DNA from: an uncultured Erysipelotrichaceae bacterium
GTDB taxonomy: Bacteria > Bacillota_I > Bacilli_A > RFN20 > CAG-826
NCBI GenBank assembly: GCA_902797855.1
Contig: CADBUI010000020.1
Span: forward strand, 33,645-97,644
DNA length: 64,000 nucleotides
Direction: 5' to 3'
Part shown: piece after piece, positions 26,341-34,952 of the stretch
Position numbering within the stretch: position 1 is the stretch's first letter
How the letters are laid out: the number at the start of each line of letters is the position of its first letter
Translations under genes and position numbers: made by a program
The notes under the pieces: generated by a model
The model's input: the letters and a program-made list of their open reading frames with translations, nothing else
The model's database searches: none
What the model was told of the DNA's origin: nothing

Positions 26341-27041
26341 GTGAACAAATTATCTCTTTAAATAATGAAAATAAAGAAATTGAACTAGTGGATTGTTCAT
26401 CTTTAAAAGTGGACATCAAAAATGGTTCAAATCTTCTTTTAAAAATAGTCAATTTTAACGTAGATGAAAATATCAAAATTAATGGTGAAATTGGTAAGGA
26501 TTCATCCATTAAAGTTATCTATGCGGATTTCACTCAAGATAACGTTAATGCAAGTGTGCGTTTCTTATTAACTAATGAAGGCGCTAAAGCAGAATGGATG
26601 CTCGCTACTTTATCTGAAAAAAATCAAAACAAAGTTTTTGATGTTTCCTTCATTCATGAAGTTGGTCACACAGTTGCATCGATGAATAACTATGGTGTTG
26701 CTAAAGATAGTAGCAAAATTGTTTTTAGTGGTGTTAACCATATTAAAGAGCACGCTAAAGAATCTAAGACAAGTCAAAATGCGAAGATTATTGTCTTTGA
26801 CAAAGCTTCTCAAGGAGTGGCTTCACCAATTTTAAAAATTGATGAAAATGATGTCAGCGCCTCCCATGGAGCGGTCGTTGGTCAGCTAAACAATGAACAT
26901 ATGTTTTATTTAATGAGTAGAGGATTATCTAAAAATGATGCAAAAGAACTCATTATTAGAGGATATCTTCAACCTATTTCTAAATATTTCTCATCTTCTA
27001 TTCAACAGAAGATTGAATCATCAATTAAGGAGGCATTATAA
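26337..27041 (+). CDS. sufD: Short SufD-like scaffold protein
   Basis: A 234-residue member of the SufB/SufD core family. The start at 26337 (ATG overlapping the sufC TGA) is preferred to the frame's earlier ATG at 26304, because it gives the ATGA coupling and AAAGGG upstream. The beta-helix core and the conserved end ASHGAVVGQLNNEHMFYLMSRGLSKNDAKELI are present, including the His in SHG that is important in SufD. Common SufD proteins have about 430 residues; the N-terminal third is missing here. It should form the SufBCD scaffold with the neighbouring SufB and SufC. Confidence 0.88.
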   Translation: MSEQIISLNNENKEIELVDCSSLKVDIKNGSNLLLKIVNFNVDENIKINGEIGKDSSIKVIYADFTQDNVNASVRFLLTNEGAKAEWMLATLSEKNQNKVFDVSFIHEVGHTVASMNNYGVAKDSSKIVFSGVNHIKEHAKESKTSQNAKIIVFDKASQGVASPILKIDENDVSASHGAVVGQLNNEHMFYLMSRGLSKNDAKELIIRGYLQPISKYFSSSIQQKIESSIKEAL

Positions 27042-28274
27042 ATGTTTGATCCTTACAAAGTAAGAAATGACTTCCCAATGATTAAAAATGATATAAAGAT
27101 GCAGGGTAAACCTCTTGTTTTCTTTGATAATGCTTCCACAACATTTAAACCTAATTCAGTCATTCGAGCTATCTTAGATTATTATTCATATCTCACATCT
27201 AATTCTCATCGTGGAGATTATGATCTTGCCTATCAAGTTGATAACCGCATTAATCAAGCTAGAATCGTTGTTTCTAAATTTATTAACGCAAATGTTGATG
27301 AGGTTGTTTTCACAAGTGGAGACACTATGTCACTTAATCTTATTGCTTATGGATATGCGATGAAGTTTCTAAAGAAAGATGATGAAATCGTCCTTAGTGA
27401 AGCTGAACATGCATCTAATATGCTTCCTTGGTTTAAGGTTGCAGAAAAACTAGGTGTTAAGATTAAATATGTTGAACTAAATCATGAAGGTAGAATCACA
27501 CCTGAAAATCTTAAAAAAGTAATAACAAGTAAGACAAAAATAGTTGCACTTGCTCAAATTGGTAACGTCCTTGGATATCTTTTAGATATGAAGGAAGTTA
27601 GTAGACTCGCTCATGAAGTGGGTGCGTTAGTGGTTTGTGATGGAGCACAAAGCGTCCCTCACATCAAAACTGATGTTAAAGATTTAGATGTTGATTTCTT
27701 AACCTTTAGTGGTCATAAAATGCTTGGTCCTACTGGAATAGGAGTGCTTTACGCTAAAAAAGAATTACTTGATAAGATGGATACTTTCCTCACTGGTGGA
27801 GGAATGAATTCTAAATTTAATATTAGAGGTGAAGTTAAACCTCTCCCTGCTCCTGCTAAATTTGAAGCTGGAACACTAAATATTGAAGGTATTATTGGAC
27901 TTCGTGCAGCAGTGGACTATCTAACTAAAATCGGTATGGACAATATCGATAAATATGAAAAAGAGTTAAGAGCCTACGCGATTAGTAAACTTAAAAAAGT
28001 TCCTAATATCATTATTTATAATGAAAATGCTGAATCTGGAATCATTACCTTTAATATTAAAGGAGTGTTCGCTCAAGATGAGGGAACATTACTAAATTCC
28101 AAAGGATTCGCTCTTAGAAGTGGACAACACTGTGCAAAAGCACTTGTTAATTATCTTGAAACGCCTGCGACTGTGCGTTGTTCACTATATTTTTATAATA
28201 CGAAAGAAGAAGTTGATGCACTATATGAAGCATTAATAACTGGAGGTGACTTTTTAGATGCCTATTTCGCTTAG
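27042..28274 (+). CDS. sufS: Cysteine desulfurase SufS
   Basis: A 410-residue PLP enzyme that takes sulfur from cysteine for cluster assembly. Visible marks are FFDNASTTFKP at the N-terminus, HASNMLPW, the cofactor Lys in FSGHKMLGPTGIGVLY (about residue 228), and the catalytic Cys in LRSGQHCAKAL (about 366). The length is normal. It starts directly after the sufD stop (ribosome site AAGGAGG) and overlaps sufU by 17 bases, which fits the SufS-SufU sulfur relay of Firmicutes. Confidence 0.95.
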   Translation: MFDPYKVRNDFPMIKNDIKMQGKPLVFFDNASTTFKPNSVIRAILDYYSYLTSNSHRGDYDLAYQVDNRINQARIVVSKFINANVDEVVFTSGDTMSLNLIAYGYAMKFLKKDDEIVLSEAEHASNMLPWFKVAEKLGVKIKYVELNHEGRITPENLKKVITSKTKIVALAQIGNVLGYLLDMKEVSRLAHEVGALVVCDGAQSVPHIKTDVKDLDVDFLTFSGHKMLGPTGIGVLYAKKELLDKMDTFLTGGGMNSKFNIRGEVKPLPAPAKFEAGTLNIEGIIGLRAAVDYLTKIGMDNIDKYEKELRAYAISKLKKVPNIIIYNENAESGIITFNIKGVFAQDEGTLLNSKGFALRSGQHCAKALVNYLETPATVRCSLYFYNTKEEVDALYEALITGGDFLDAYFA

Positions 28275-28719
28275 CCCACAAATGATGAGACAAATCATCA
28301 TGGATCACTATGATAATCCTACTTATAAAAGAGAACCTAAAAATGATAAATATCATTCTGTCCATATGGATAGCACAAACTGTGTGGATGATATTTTAGT
28401 CTATGTTTTAGAAGAAAATGGTAAAGTTATCGATGCTTGCTTTACTGGAGTCGCCTGCACTATATCAACTGCATCAACAGATATTATGTGTGGACTTATG
28501 ATAAATAAAAGCATTGATGAGGCTAAATATATCCTCACCCAATATTTAAATATGATTCATGAAAAAGAATACGATGATAGTGTTCTTGATGAGGCAATCG
28601 TGTTTATGAACACATCTAAACAAGCTGCCAGAATCAAATGTGCAACCATAGGTTGGGATGCACTTGACGAAATAATTCATGAATGTGAAAATGACGGACA
28701 TAACCATGGACAAAAATAA
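28258..28719 (+). CDS. sufU: Zn-dependent sulfur transfer protein SufU
   Basis: A 153-residue IscU-like protein of the SufU type, which accepts sulfur from SufS. Conserved cysteines are in [16 protein letters not shown] and IKCATIGW, and the family start LRQI-type [13 protein letters not shown] is present. The end is His-rich (DGHNHGQK). GGAGGTGA at 28241-28248 is the ribosome site inside the end of sufS. The 3' end overlaps the sufB start region. Confidence 0.93.
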   Translation: MPISLSPQMMRQIIMDHYDNPTYKREPKNDKYHSVHMDSTNCVDDILVYVLEENGKVIDACFTGVACTISTASTDIMCGLMINKSIDEAKYILTQYLNMIHEKEYDDSVLDEAIVFMNTSKQAARIKCATIGWDALDEIIHECENDGHNHGQK

Positions 28720-30106
28720 TCTAAAAAAAGAACAAGAATATAAATATGGTTTTAAAGACAAAGATGTCTCTATTTTAAATACGGGCGTTGGTCTATCTGA
28801 AGAAGTAGTGAGAGAAATCTCTAAACTTAAAAATGAACCTGATTGGATGCTTGAATTTAGACTTAAAGCTTATAAAGCGTTCCTTGAACTTCCTATGCCA
28901 AGTTTTGGTCCAGATTTATCTAGTCTAGATTTTGATAGCTATACCTACTTTATTCGTTCATCTAAAAAGGTTGAAAAGAGTTGGGATGAAGTTCCTGAAA
29001 CTATTAAAAATACATTCCAAAAACTAGGTATTCCTGAAGCTGAACAAAAATATCTTTCTGGTGTCACAACTCAATATGAATCGGAAGCCGTTTATCACAA
29101 TATGCTTAAAGAAGTTGAAGATAAAGGAGTTATTTTCCTTTCAACTGACCAAGCAGTTCAAATGTGTCCTGATATTTTAAGAAAATATTTCAACACAGTT
29201 GTACCTTATAAAGATAATAAGTTCGCTGCACTTAATGGAGCAGTTTGGTCAGGAGGATCATTTATCTATGTTCCTAAAGGAGTAAAACTAGATAAACCTC
29301 TTCAATCCTACTTTAGAATTAATAACGAAAAGAGTGGTCAATTTGAAAGAACTCTCATCATCGTAGATGAAGGCGCGGATGTTCATTATGTTGAAGGATG
29401 CACCGCTCCAATATATTCAAAAGATTCACTTCACGCTGCAGTAGTGGAAATTGTTGTCCTTAAAGACGCTAAATGTCGATATTCAACAGTGCAAAACTGG
29501 TCGAATAATATTATTAACTTAGTTACTAAGCGTGCTTTAGTAAAAGAAAATGGTCAAATGGATTGGATTGATGGAAATATTGGTAGTCAAACCAATATGA
29601 AATATCCAGCCTGTATTCTTGCTGGAGAAGGTGCGAGAGGAAATTGTATTTCTATCGCTGTTGCTGGTAAGGGCCAATACCAAGATGCAGGTGCAAGAAT
29701 GATTCATTTAGCAAGTAACACTTCTAGCACAATTATTTCTAAATCAATCGTTAAAAATGGTGGAGTAGCGAACTATCGTGGTTCAGTTAAACATATGAAG
29801 AATGCGCTTAACTGCAAATCTCACGTTGAATGTGACACTTTAATTCTTGATGATATTTCAAAAAGTGACACCATTCCTACTAACTTAGTGCAAAACAATA
29901 CTTCGTATATTGAACATGAAGCTACTGTATCAAAGATAAATGAAGATCAACTCTTTTATTTGATGAGTAGAGGTATATCTCGTAAAGACGCAACCCAAAT
30001 GATTATTATGGGATTTATTGAACCATTCTCCAAAGAACTTCCAATGGAATATGCGGTTGAACTAAATCAACTCATCAAAATGGATATGGATGGAAGTGTC
30101 GGATAA
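28706..30106 (+). CDS. sufB: Fe-S cluster scaffold SufB
   Basis: A scaffold of about 466 residues, very close in pattern to Firmicute Suf[75 protein letters not shown] and the end [20 protein letters not shown]. The start at 28706 (MDKNNLKK) is chosen by comparison with family N-termini; 28679 and 28691 are alternatives in the same frame, and none has a strong ribosome site. The start lies within the end of sufU, so translation is probably coupled. Confidence 0.93.
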   Translation: MDKNNLKKEQEYKYGFKDKDVSILNTGVGLSEEVVREISKLKNEPDWMLEFRLKAYKAFLELPMPSFGPDLSSLDFDSYTYFIRSSKKVEKSWDEVPETIKNTFQKLGIPEAEQKYLSGVTTQYESEAVYHNMLKEVEDKGVIFLSTDQAVQMCPDILRKYFNTVVPYKDNKFAALNGAVWSGGSFIYVPKGVKLDKPLQSYFRINNEKSGQFERTLIIVDEGADVHYVEGCTAPIYSKDSLHAAVVEIVVLKDAKCRYSTVQNWSNNIINLVTKRALVKENGQMDWIDGNIGSQTNMKYPACILAGEGARGNCISIAVAGKGQYQDAGARMIHLASNTSSTIISKSIVKNGGVANYRGSVKHMKNALNCKSHVECDTLILDDISKSDTIPTNLVQNNTSYIEHEATVSKINEDQLFYLMSRGISRKDATQMIIMGFIEPFSKELPMEYAVELNQLIKMDMDGSVG

Positions 30107-30110
30107 AAAT

Positions 30111-31991
30111 ATGAAAGACTATGATGTCATCGTTATAGGTGGAGGTCACGCTGGTGTAGAAGCATCAGCTGCTAGTGCTCATATGGGACTAGCAACTTTA
30201 CTTATTACCTTAAATAAGAAGATGATATCAAATATGCCTTGCAATCCTTCTATTGGAGGAAGCGCAAAAGGCGTAGTGGTTAGAGAAATAGACGCTTTAG
30301 GTGGAATGATGGGCATAGCTGCAGATCATGATTATCTACAGATGAAAATGCTTAACACCGGCAAAGGTCCAGGAGTGCAGTGTTTACGTGCTCAAGAAGA
30401 TAAACATAACTATCCTGCCTATATGCAGTCTCTTTTAGATTCAATTGATAAGCTAGATATCTTAGAAGCTGAAGTAGTGGACCTCCTACATGATAATTCA
30501 ACAGTATTTGGTGTAGTTTTAAAAGACGGAACGAAGATAAATTCTAAGGCTGTTATTCTTGCAACAGGAACATATATGGAAGCCGAAATTCTTCGTGGAC
30601 ACACTAAAACCAGTGCAGGTCCAGATGGAGAACCACCTTCTAAAGGATTATCAAAAGCCCTTCAAAAGATGGGTATAGAAATGTTTAGACTTAAAACAGG
30701 TACACCTCCAAGAATTAAAAAGTCTTCAATTGATTTTTCTAAAGGTAGTGTTCAACCAGGTATGGAAGGTAATTTAGCATTTAGCTATCTCACTAAAACA
30801 TTTAAACCTCTAAGTGAACAAATTCCATGCTATTTAATATACACAAACGAGAAAACTCATAAACTCATCACTGATAATTTAGATAAAACCGCAACATATA
30901 ATGGTTTACAAAGTGGAGTAGGTCCTCGATATTGTCCATCTATTGAATCAAAAGTAATGACATTTAAAGATAAAAAGCGTCATCAACTTTTCCTTGAACC
31001 AGAATTTAAAGATGGTGAATCTATTTATTTACAAGGATTTTCTACTGCAATGGAAGAATCTCTTCAAGAAGAGATGGTCCATTCTATAGTGGGTCTAGAA
31101 AAAGCTGAATTCCTTAAATATGCATATGCGATTGAATATGATGCACTTGTTCCTACTCAATATGATTTATCTTTAAGAGTTAAAAAATATAAAGGACTAT
31201 ATGGTGCAGGACAAATATGCGGTACAAGCGGATATGAAGAAGCTGGTGGTCTTGGCTTAATTGCAGGTATTAACGCTGCTTTGTATGTTAAAGGTGAAAA
31301 GCCGTTTATCCTTAAAAGAAACGAATCCTATATTGGAGTGATGATTGATGATATTGTCACCAAAGGAACTGAAGAACCATATCGACTACTATCTAGTAGA
31401 GCAGAATATCGTCTACTTCTTAGACACGATAACGCTGATCTTAGACTCACTCCTTATGGATATAAATTAGGACTTATTTCTGAAGAAAGATATCAAGCCT
31501 TCTTAAAGAAGAATGAAAACGTTAAGAAAGCTAGAGAGATACTTGATAGAGTTCATCTTGGTTCATCTAAACGTGTTAGTGAATATCTTCTTTCAAAAGG
31601 CTTTGAGCCTCTTAAAGCCGGTGTCAGTGGAACTGAACTACTTAAACGTCCATATATTCACTATGAAGATATGGTTAATTTAATTGATGAACTTAAAGAT
31701 ATTGAACTTGACTATATCGGAGTGTCTCAACTAGAAATAGGTGTTAAATACGAAGGATATATTTCTAGAGAAGAAAATGAAGCAAGTGGATTTTCAAAAT
31801 TTGAATCATATACTCTTCCAGAAAATATCGATTATTTAAATATGCAAGGTCTTGCTTTGGAAGCTAGACAAAAACTTGATAAAATAAGACCACTTACTGT
31901 TGGACAAGCTTCTCGTATAAGTGGAGTCAATCCAAGTGACATATCAATCTTGATATTCAATATTAAAAATCTTAAAAATGGACAAGACTAA
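30111..31991 (+). CDS. mnmG: tRNA uridine-5-carboxymethylaminomethyl modification enzyme MnmG
   Basis: An FAD enzyme of about 626 residues that works with MnmE to modify the wobble uridine of certain tRNAs. FAD-binding YDVIVIGGGHAGVEA is at the N-terminus; other marks are MPCNPSIGGSAKG, LNTGKGPGVQCLRAQEDK, QGFSTAMEESLQ and GQICGTSGYEEAGGLG. The start is set at 30111 (MKDYDVIV) because it matches family N-termini and lies just after the sufB stop; the frame continues upstream to 30090. It overlaps rsmG by 14 bases. It is joined to the suf operon, an unusual but plausible transcription unit. Confidence 0.94.
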   Translation: MKDYDVIVIGGGHAGVEASAASAHMGLATLLITLNKKMISNMPCNPSIGGSAKGVVVREIDALGGMMGIAADHDYLQMKMLNTGKGPGVQCLRAQEDKHNYPAYMQSLLDSIDKLDILEAEVVDLLHDNSTVFGVVLKDGTKINSKAVILATGTYMEAEILRGHTKTSAGPDGEPPSKGLSKALQKMGIEMFRLKTGTPPRIKKSSIDFSKGSVQPGMEGNLAFSYLTKTFKPLSEQIPCYLIYTNEKTHKLITDNLDKTATYNGLQSGVGPRYCPSIESKVMTFKDKKRHQLFLEPEFKDGESIYLQGFSTAMEESLQEEMVHSIVGLEKAEFLKYAYAIEYDALVPTQYDLSLRVKKYKGLYGAGQICGTSGYEEAGGLGLIAGINAALYVKGEKPFILKRNESYIGVMIDDIVTKGTEEPYRLLSSRAEYRLLLRHDNADLRLTPYGYKLGLISEERYQAFLKKNENVKKAREILDRVHLGSSKRVSEYLLSKGFEPLKAGVSGTELLKRPYIHYEDMVNLIDELKDIELDYIGVSQLEIGVKYEGYISREENEASGFSKFESYTLPENIDYLNMQGLALEARQKLDKIRPLTVGQASRISGVNPSDISILIFNIKNLKNGQD

Positions 31992-32685
31992 ATTATCTAA
32001 TTTCATCAAAGATGAACTTAAACTAGATATTAATGAAGAAATCATTGATAAGTTTTCGCTATATGAAAAATTTCTTTTAGAGTGGAATGAGAAATTTAAT
32101 CTCACCGCAATCACAAAAGAAGATGAGATTTTAGAGAAACATTTTATCGATTCAATTTATCCAAGTAAGTTTGTTGATTTTTCGAAAAAAGCTAGACTGC
32201 TTGATATTGGTAGTGGAGCAGGTTTTCCTAGTATTCCACTTGCGATTCTTTTTCCAAATATTGAATTCTCACTCGTCGAATCAAATGGTAAAAAGGTTTC
32301 ATTTTTAAATGAAGTTAGAACATCTTTAAAACTTAATAACGTTTTTATCCTTCAAAGTCGAGTCGAAGATTTAAAAGCTCTTAGAGGTGAATTTGATTTT
32401 GTTACCGCTCGTGCAGTTACTCAATTAAATATACTTTTAGAACTAGCAATTCCTCTTTTAAAAGTTAAAGGACATCTACTTGCCTATAAAGGTTCAATGG
32501 TGGATATTGAAATCAAACAATCTGAAAGAGCATTCCATACTTTAGAATGTAAACTTATCTCAAAAAACATATATAAACTCCCATATTCTAACGATGGAAG
32601 AAGCCTTCTTGATATAGTTAAAAATAAGGAAACAAAGAACAAATACCCTCGCCCATATTCAATAATTACTAATAAACCTTTATAA
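31978..32685 (+). CDS. rsmG: 16S rRNA (guanine-527-N7) methyltransferase RsmG
   Basis: A 235-residue SAM-dependent methyltransferase. Family marks are LLEWNEKFNLTAI near residue 35, the SAM loop LLDIGSGAGFPSIPLAI (about 74-90), and FDFVTARAVTQL. Modification of 16S rRNA at G527 is the known role. It overlaps mnmG, the classic gidA-gidB pairing, and ends the suf-mnmG-rsmG unit. Confidence 0.94.
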   Translation: MDKTKLSNFIKDELKLDINEEIIDKFSLYEKFLLEWNEKFNLTAITKEDEILEKHFIDSIYPSKFVDFSKKARLLDIGSGAGFPSIPLAILFPNIEFSLVESNGKKVSFLNEVRTSLKLNNVFILQSRVEDLKALRGEFDFVTARAVTQLNILLELAIPLLKVKGHLLAYKGSMVDIEIKQSERAFHTLECKLISKNIYKLPYSNDGRSLLDIVKNKETKNKYPRPYSIITNKPL

Positions 32686-32707
32686 AATTAAATTATAAGA
32701 ATATAAT
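32679..32707 (+). promoter_or_regulatory. Promoter of the FMN riboswitch-ribU unit
   Basis: TATAAT at 32702-32707 with a weak TTTATA (32679-32684), 17 bases apart, gives a start near 32714, the first base of the riboswitch closing stem. The -35 overlaps the rsmG stop codon. Confidence 0.55.
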
Positions 32708-32713
32708 TATCTA

Positions 32714-32819
32714 TGTTTCAGGGTCAGGTGTAATTCCTAACCGGCGGTATACCCCGCGAGCCAAGAGGCAGATCTAGTGAGATTCTAGAGGCGACAGTAA
32801 AGTCTGGATGAAAGAAACA
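32714..32819 (+). promoter_or_regulatory. FMN riboswitch (RFN element)
   Basis: The RFN consensus is easily read: TGTTTC (32714-32719) closes with GAAACA (32814-32819). Inside are AGGGTCAGGTG, AATTCCTAACCGGCGGTAT, CCCCGCGAGCC, a short variable arm and GCGACAGTAAAGTCTGGATG. It binds FMN and should lower RibU expression when flavin is plentiful. Confidence 0.95.
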
Positions 32820-32829
32820 ACTATTATAG

Positions 32830-32858
32830 TTACCCTGGAATAGAAGGGTAATTTTTTT
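32830..32858 (+). terminator. FMN riboswitch terminator that also covers the ribosome site
   Basis: TTACCC (32830-32835) pairs with GGGTAA (32846-32851), followed by seven T that end at the ATG of ribU. The 3' arm includes AAGGG, the only candidate ribosome site, so one hairpin could stop transcription and block translation. Confidence 0.8.
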
Positions 32859-33563
32859 ATGAATGATATCTTACTTAAATCATTAGTGTCTTGTATTGAT
32901 ATCCTTACCATTATTGGTCTTTTCTTCTATTCCATTAGAGTTAGTAAAAAGGAAAAAGAATCAATATTCTCAGCCAGATTTATCGCTAGAGTTGGTGTAT
33001 TTGCATCAATCTCAGCAATTCTATACTGCGTTCCATTTTTGAAATTTGCAATTCCGGGATTTCCATCATTTTTAGAAATCCATTTTGATGAAATTCCAGC
33101 TTTCTTTGCTGGATTTGCCTTTGGTCCTATTAGTGGAATTGCAGTTATCTTAATTAAGACAATTATTAAACTTCCAATGTCTTCAACACTTTGTGTTGGT
33201 GAACTTACTGACTTAATTCTTTCTGTGTCTTTTATCCTTCCAGCATCTATTATCTATAAGCATCACCGTAAATTTAAAGGAGCGCTTTTAGGAATCCTAT
33301 TTGGAACAGTTTTGCAAATTATTATTGCGATGCTTCTTAATGTATATGTGATGATTCCATTCTATGAATTTGTGATGGGATTCCCAGAAGGCGCGCTTCT
33401 AGGAATGATGAAAAAGGCTAACCCAATGATCAGCGATGTCGGTTGGAGTTATGCTTTATTTGCTGTCTTACCATTTAACGCAATTAAAGATGGAGCGATC
33501 ATCCTTATAACCTTATTAATTTATAAACCACTTCATCGACTAATCGAAAGAATTCATGGATAG
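32859..33563 (+). CDS. ribU: Riboflavin ECF transporter substrate-binding protein RibU
   Basis: A 234-residue membrane protein of the RibU S-component family. It binds riboflavin and uses the shared ECF ATPase/EcfT module, which is not in this window. Six core helices follow an extra hydrophobic N-terminal segment (residues 8-25). The line FLEIHFDEIPAFFAGFAFGPISG and the C-terminal PFNAIKDGAI are typical. The FMN riboswitch just upstream confirms the substrate. A terminator overlaps the stop codon. Confidence 0.95.
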   Translation: MNDILLKSLVSCIDILTIIGLFFYSIRVSKKEKESIFSARFIARVGVFASISAILYCVPFLKFAIPGFPSFLEIHFDEIPAFFAGFAFGPISGIAVILIKTIIKLPMSSTLCVGELTDLILSVSFILPASIIYKHHRKFKGALLGILFGTVLQIIIAMLLNVYVMIPFYEFVMGFPEGALLGMMKKANPMISDVGWSYALFAVLPFNAIKDGAIILITLLIYKPLHRLIERIHG

Positions 33564-33585
33564 AGCCACTAGTTGGCTCTTTTTC
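33562..33585 (+). terminator. Terminator at the end of ribU
   Basis: AGAGCC (33562-33567) and GGCTCT (33575-33580) followed by TTTT; the stem begins inside the ribU stop codon. Confidence 0.85.
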
Positions 33586-33586
33586 A

Positions 33587-33614
33587 TACAAAAAAAGACC
33601 GTCATAGACAGTCT
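33587..33614 (-). terminator. Terminator of the ferredoxin gene
   Basis: On the minus strand AGACTGTC and GACGGTCT pair (one G-T wobble) around a TAT loop and run into seven T. Confidence 0.8.
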
Positions 33615-33638
33615 CTTATATGTTAAGCGCTGGGATTA

Positions 33639-33809
33639 TTACTCAACGTCGATTGCACCGAATGGGCAATCAAATCCAAGTTCATCATCGATTTCATCGA
33701 CAACCGCTTTAGCGCGACCATCTTCATCGAATTCGAAGACTTCTGGACGTGAACCAACGCATAAACCGCAGGAACCGCAAAGGTCTGAATTGACTTTTAC
33801 TTTTGGCAT
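33639..33809 (-). CDS. fer: [4Fe-4S] ferredoxin
   Basis: A 56-residue electron carrier. The start is put at 33809 (MPKVKVNSD) because GGAGG lies 9 bases upstream; an upstream in-frame ATG at 33842 is less likely. The cluster ligands are CGSCGLC near residues 10-16 and the single Cys in FDCPFGAI near 48, giving the four cysteines of a single-cluster ferredoxin. The protein is acidic (EVFEFDEDG). It has its own terminator and lies convergent to ribU. Confidence 0.93.
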   Translation of the reverse strand: MPKVKVNSDLCGSCGLCVGSRPEVFEFDEDGRAKAVVDEIDDELGFDCPFGAIDVE

Positions 33810-33878
33810 AATATTTTCCTCCGTTGCGATAATTATAGTCAAAGTTAACTAGACAATCAATATAAAAAGCATTCTTTG

Positions 33879-33907
33879 TTTACTACAAAATACTTCTTAA
33901 TTATATT
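33879..33907 (+). promoter_or_regulatory. Promoter of the 33934-cmk-der unit
   Basis: TTTACT (33879-33884) and TATATT (33902-33907) are 17 bases apart, upstream of GAGG and the TTG start. Confidence 0.5.
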
Positions 33908-33933
33908 AGAATATAAAAAGCGAGGTTAAGGCA

Positions 33934-34281
33934 TTGGAAACTCGAATTGAAAAATACCGCAAATATCGTGAAGAGATTCAAGCCATGAGTGGTGATGAAG
34001 TCACAACGAAAGTTAAGACAAGTCAACGCGCTCAACAATTTCTTGATGAAAAAGATAAGAAGAAACTTTCAGAAATGAATTCTTCCACTATATCTATTTC
34101 TTATAAAGAAATTATGGATGCATATGATATATATGAAAAAGAGCATCCAGAAGAAAAAAATATGCTTGAGTTACAAGAAAAAAGACATAAAGTCTTTCTT
34201 ATTGTTGGAGTTTCACTTATAATTGCTCTACTAATTGCCTTAGTTATTGTTGGAATTATTGTCTTTGGAGGAAACAAATAA
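33934..34281 (+). CDS. Small membrane protein of unknown function (TTG start)
   Basis: A 115-residue protein with a charged helical N-terminal part and one C-terminal membrane helix (about 89-112, rich in Ile, Val and Leu), ending GGNK. A TTG start at 33934 is supported by GAGG 8 bases upstream; the first ATG, at 33985, would lose 17 residues of continuous charged sequence. The stop overlaps the cmk ATG by one base, so it is coupled to cmk and der. It resembles no family I can name; the tail-anchored topology suggests a membrane-linked accessory protein. Confidence 0.7.
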   Translation: METRIEKYRKYREEIQAMSGDEVTTKVKTSQRAQQFLDEKDKKKLSEMNSSTISISYKEIMDAYDIYEKEHPEEKNMLELQEKRHKVFLIVGVSLIIALLIALVIVGIIVFGGNK

Positions 34282-34949
34282 TGGATAAACGTGTTGTTGT
34301 TGCAATTGATGGTCCTGCCGCTGCAGGTAAATCAACTATTTCTAAGCTCGTCGCTAAAAAGCTTGGATTTACTTACATTGATACAGGCGCTATGTATCGT
34401 GCGTTTACAAGCTACGTACTTGATAAAGGTGTTGATCCAAAAAATGAAGAAGCGTGCTGTAAACTCATTCCTGAAGTATCAATCGAATTATTCCCAGATG
34501 GAAGAGTTATTTGTTCAGGAAAAGATGTTACACGTGTTATCCGTGAACCACTTGTAAGTGGAAATGTTTCCTATATTGCTTCTTATAAAGATATTCGTTT
34601 AGCACTTGTTGAACTTCAAAGAAAACTCGCTAACAAAGTTAGTGTTGTTATGGATGGTAGAGATATTGGAACATATGTCTTGCCAAACGCAGATGTAAAA
34701 ATCTTTATGGTCGCTAGTGTTGAAGAACGCGCTAAACGTAGATATAAAGAAAATATGGAAAAAGGCATTGCTTGTACTTTTGAAGATATCGTTGCAGATG
34801 TTGAAAATAGAGACCGTATTGATTCTTCAAGAGCATTTGCTCCTCTTCGTCCAGCGGAAGATTCCATAAGACTTGATACTAGTAAATTAAATATTGAAGA
34901 AGTTACTGCAAAGGTACTTGAAATCATTAAAGAAAAAGTTGGTGAATAA
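34281..34949 (+). CDS. cmk: Cytidylate kinase
   Basis: A 222-residue NMP kinase that phosphorylates CMP and dCMP. P-loop GPAAAGKST (about 12-20) is followed by YIDTGAMYRAF, and DGRDIGTYVLPNADVKIFM near the centre is the CMP-kinase signature; the lid RRYKENMEKG and the late DRIDSSRAFAPLRPA also match. Length is normal. It is coupled to the upstream small membrane gene and lies 3 bases before der, the common cmk-der order. Confidence 0.96.
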   Translation: MDKRVVVAIDGPAAAGKSTISKLVAKKLGFTYIDTGAMYRAFTSYVLDKGVDPKNEEACCKLIPEVSIELFPDGRVICSGKDVTRVIREPLVSGNVSYIASYKDIRLALVELQRKLANKVSVVMDGRDIGTYVLPNADVKIFMVASVEERAKRRYKENMEKGIACTFEDIVADVENRDRIDSSRAFAPLRPAEDSIRLDTSKLNIEEVTAKVLEIIKEKVGE

Positions 34950-34952
34950 TTA

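Noticed and set aside
33556..33852. 98-residue plus-strand frame after ribU
   Set aside because: It is the antisense shadow of the ferredoxin gene (33639-33809, minus), which has clear cluster cysteines, a ribosome site and a terminator.
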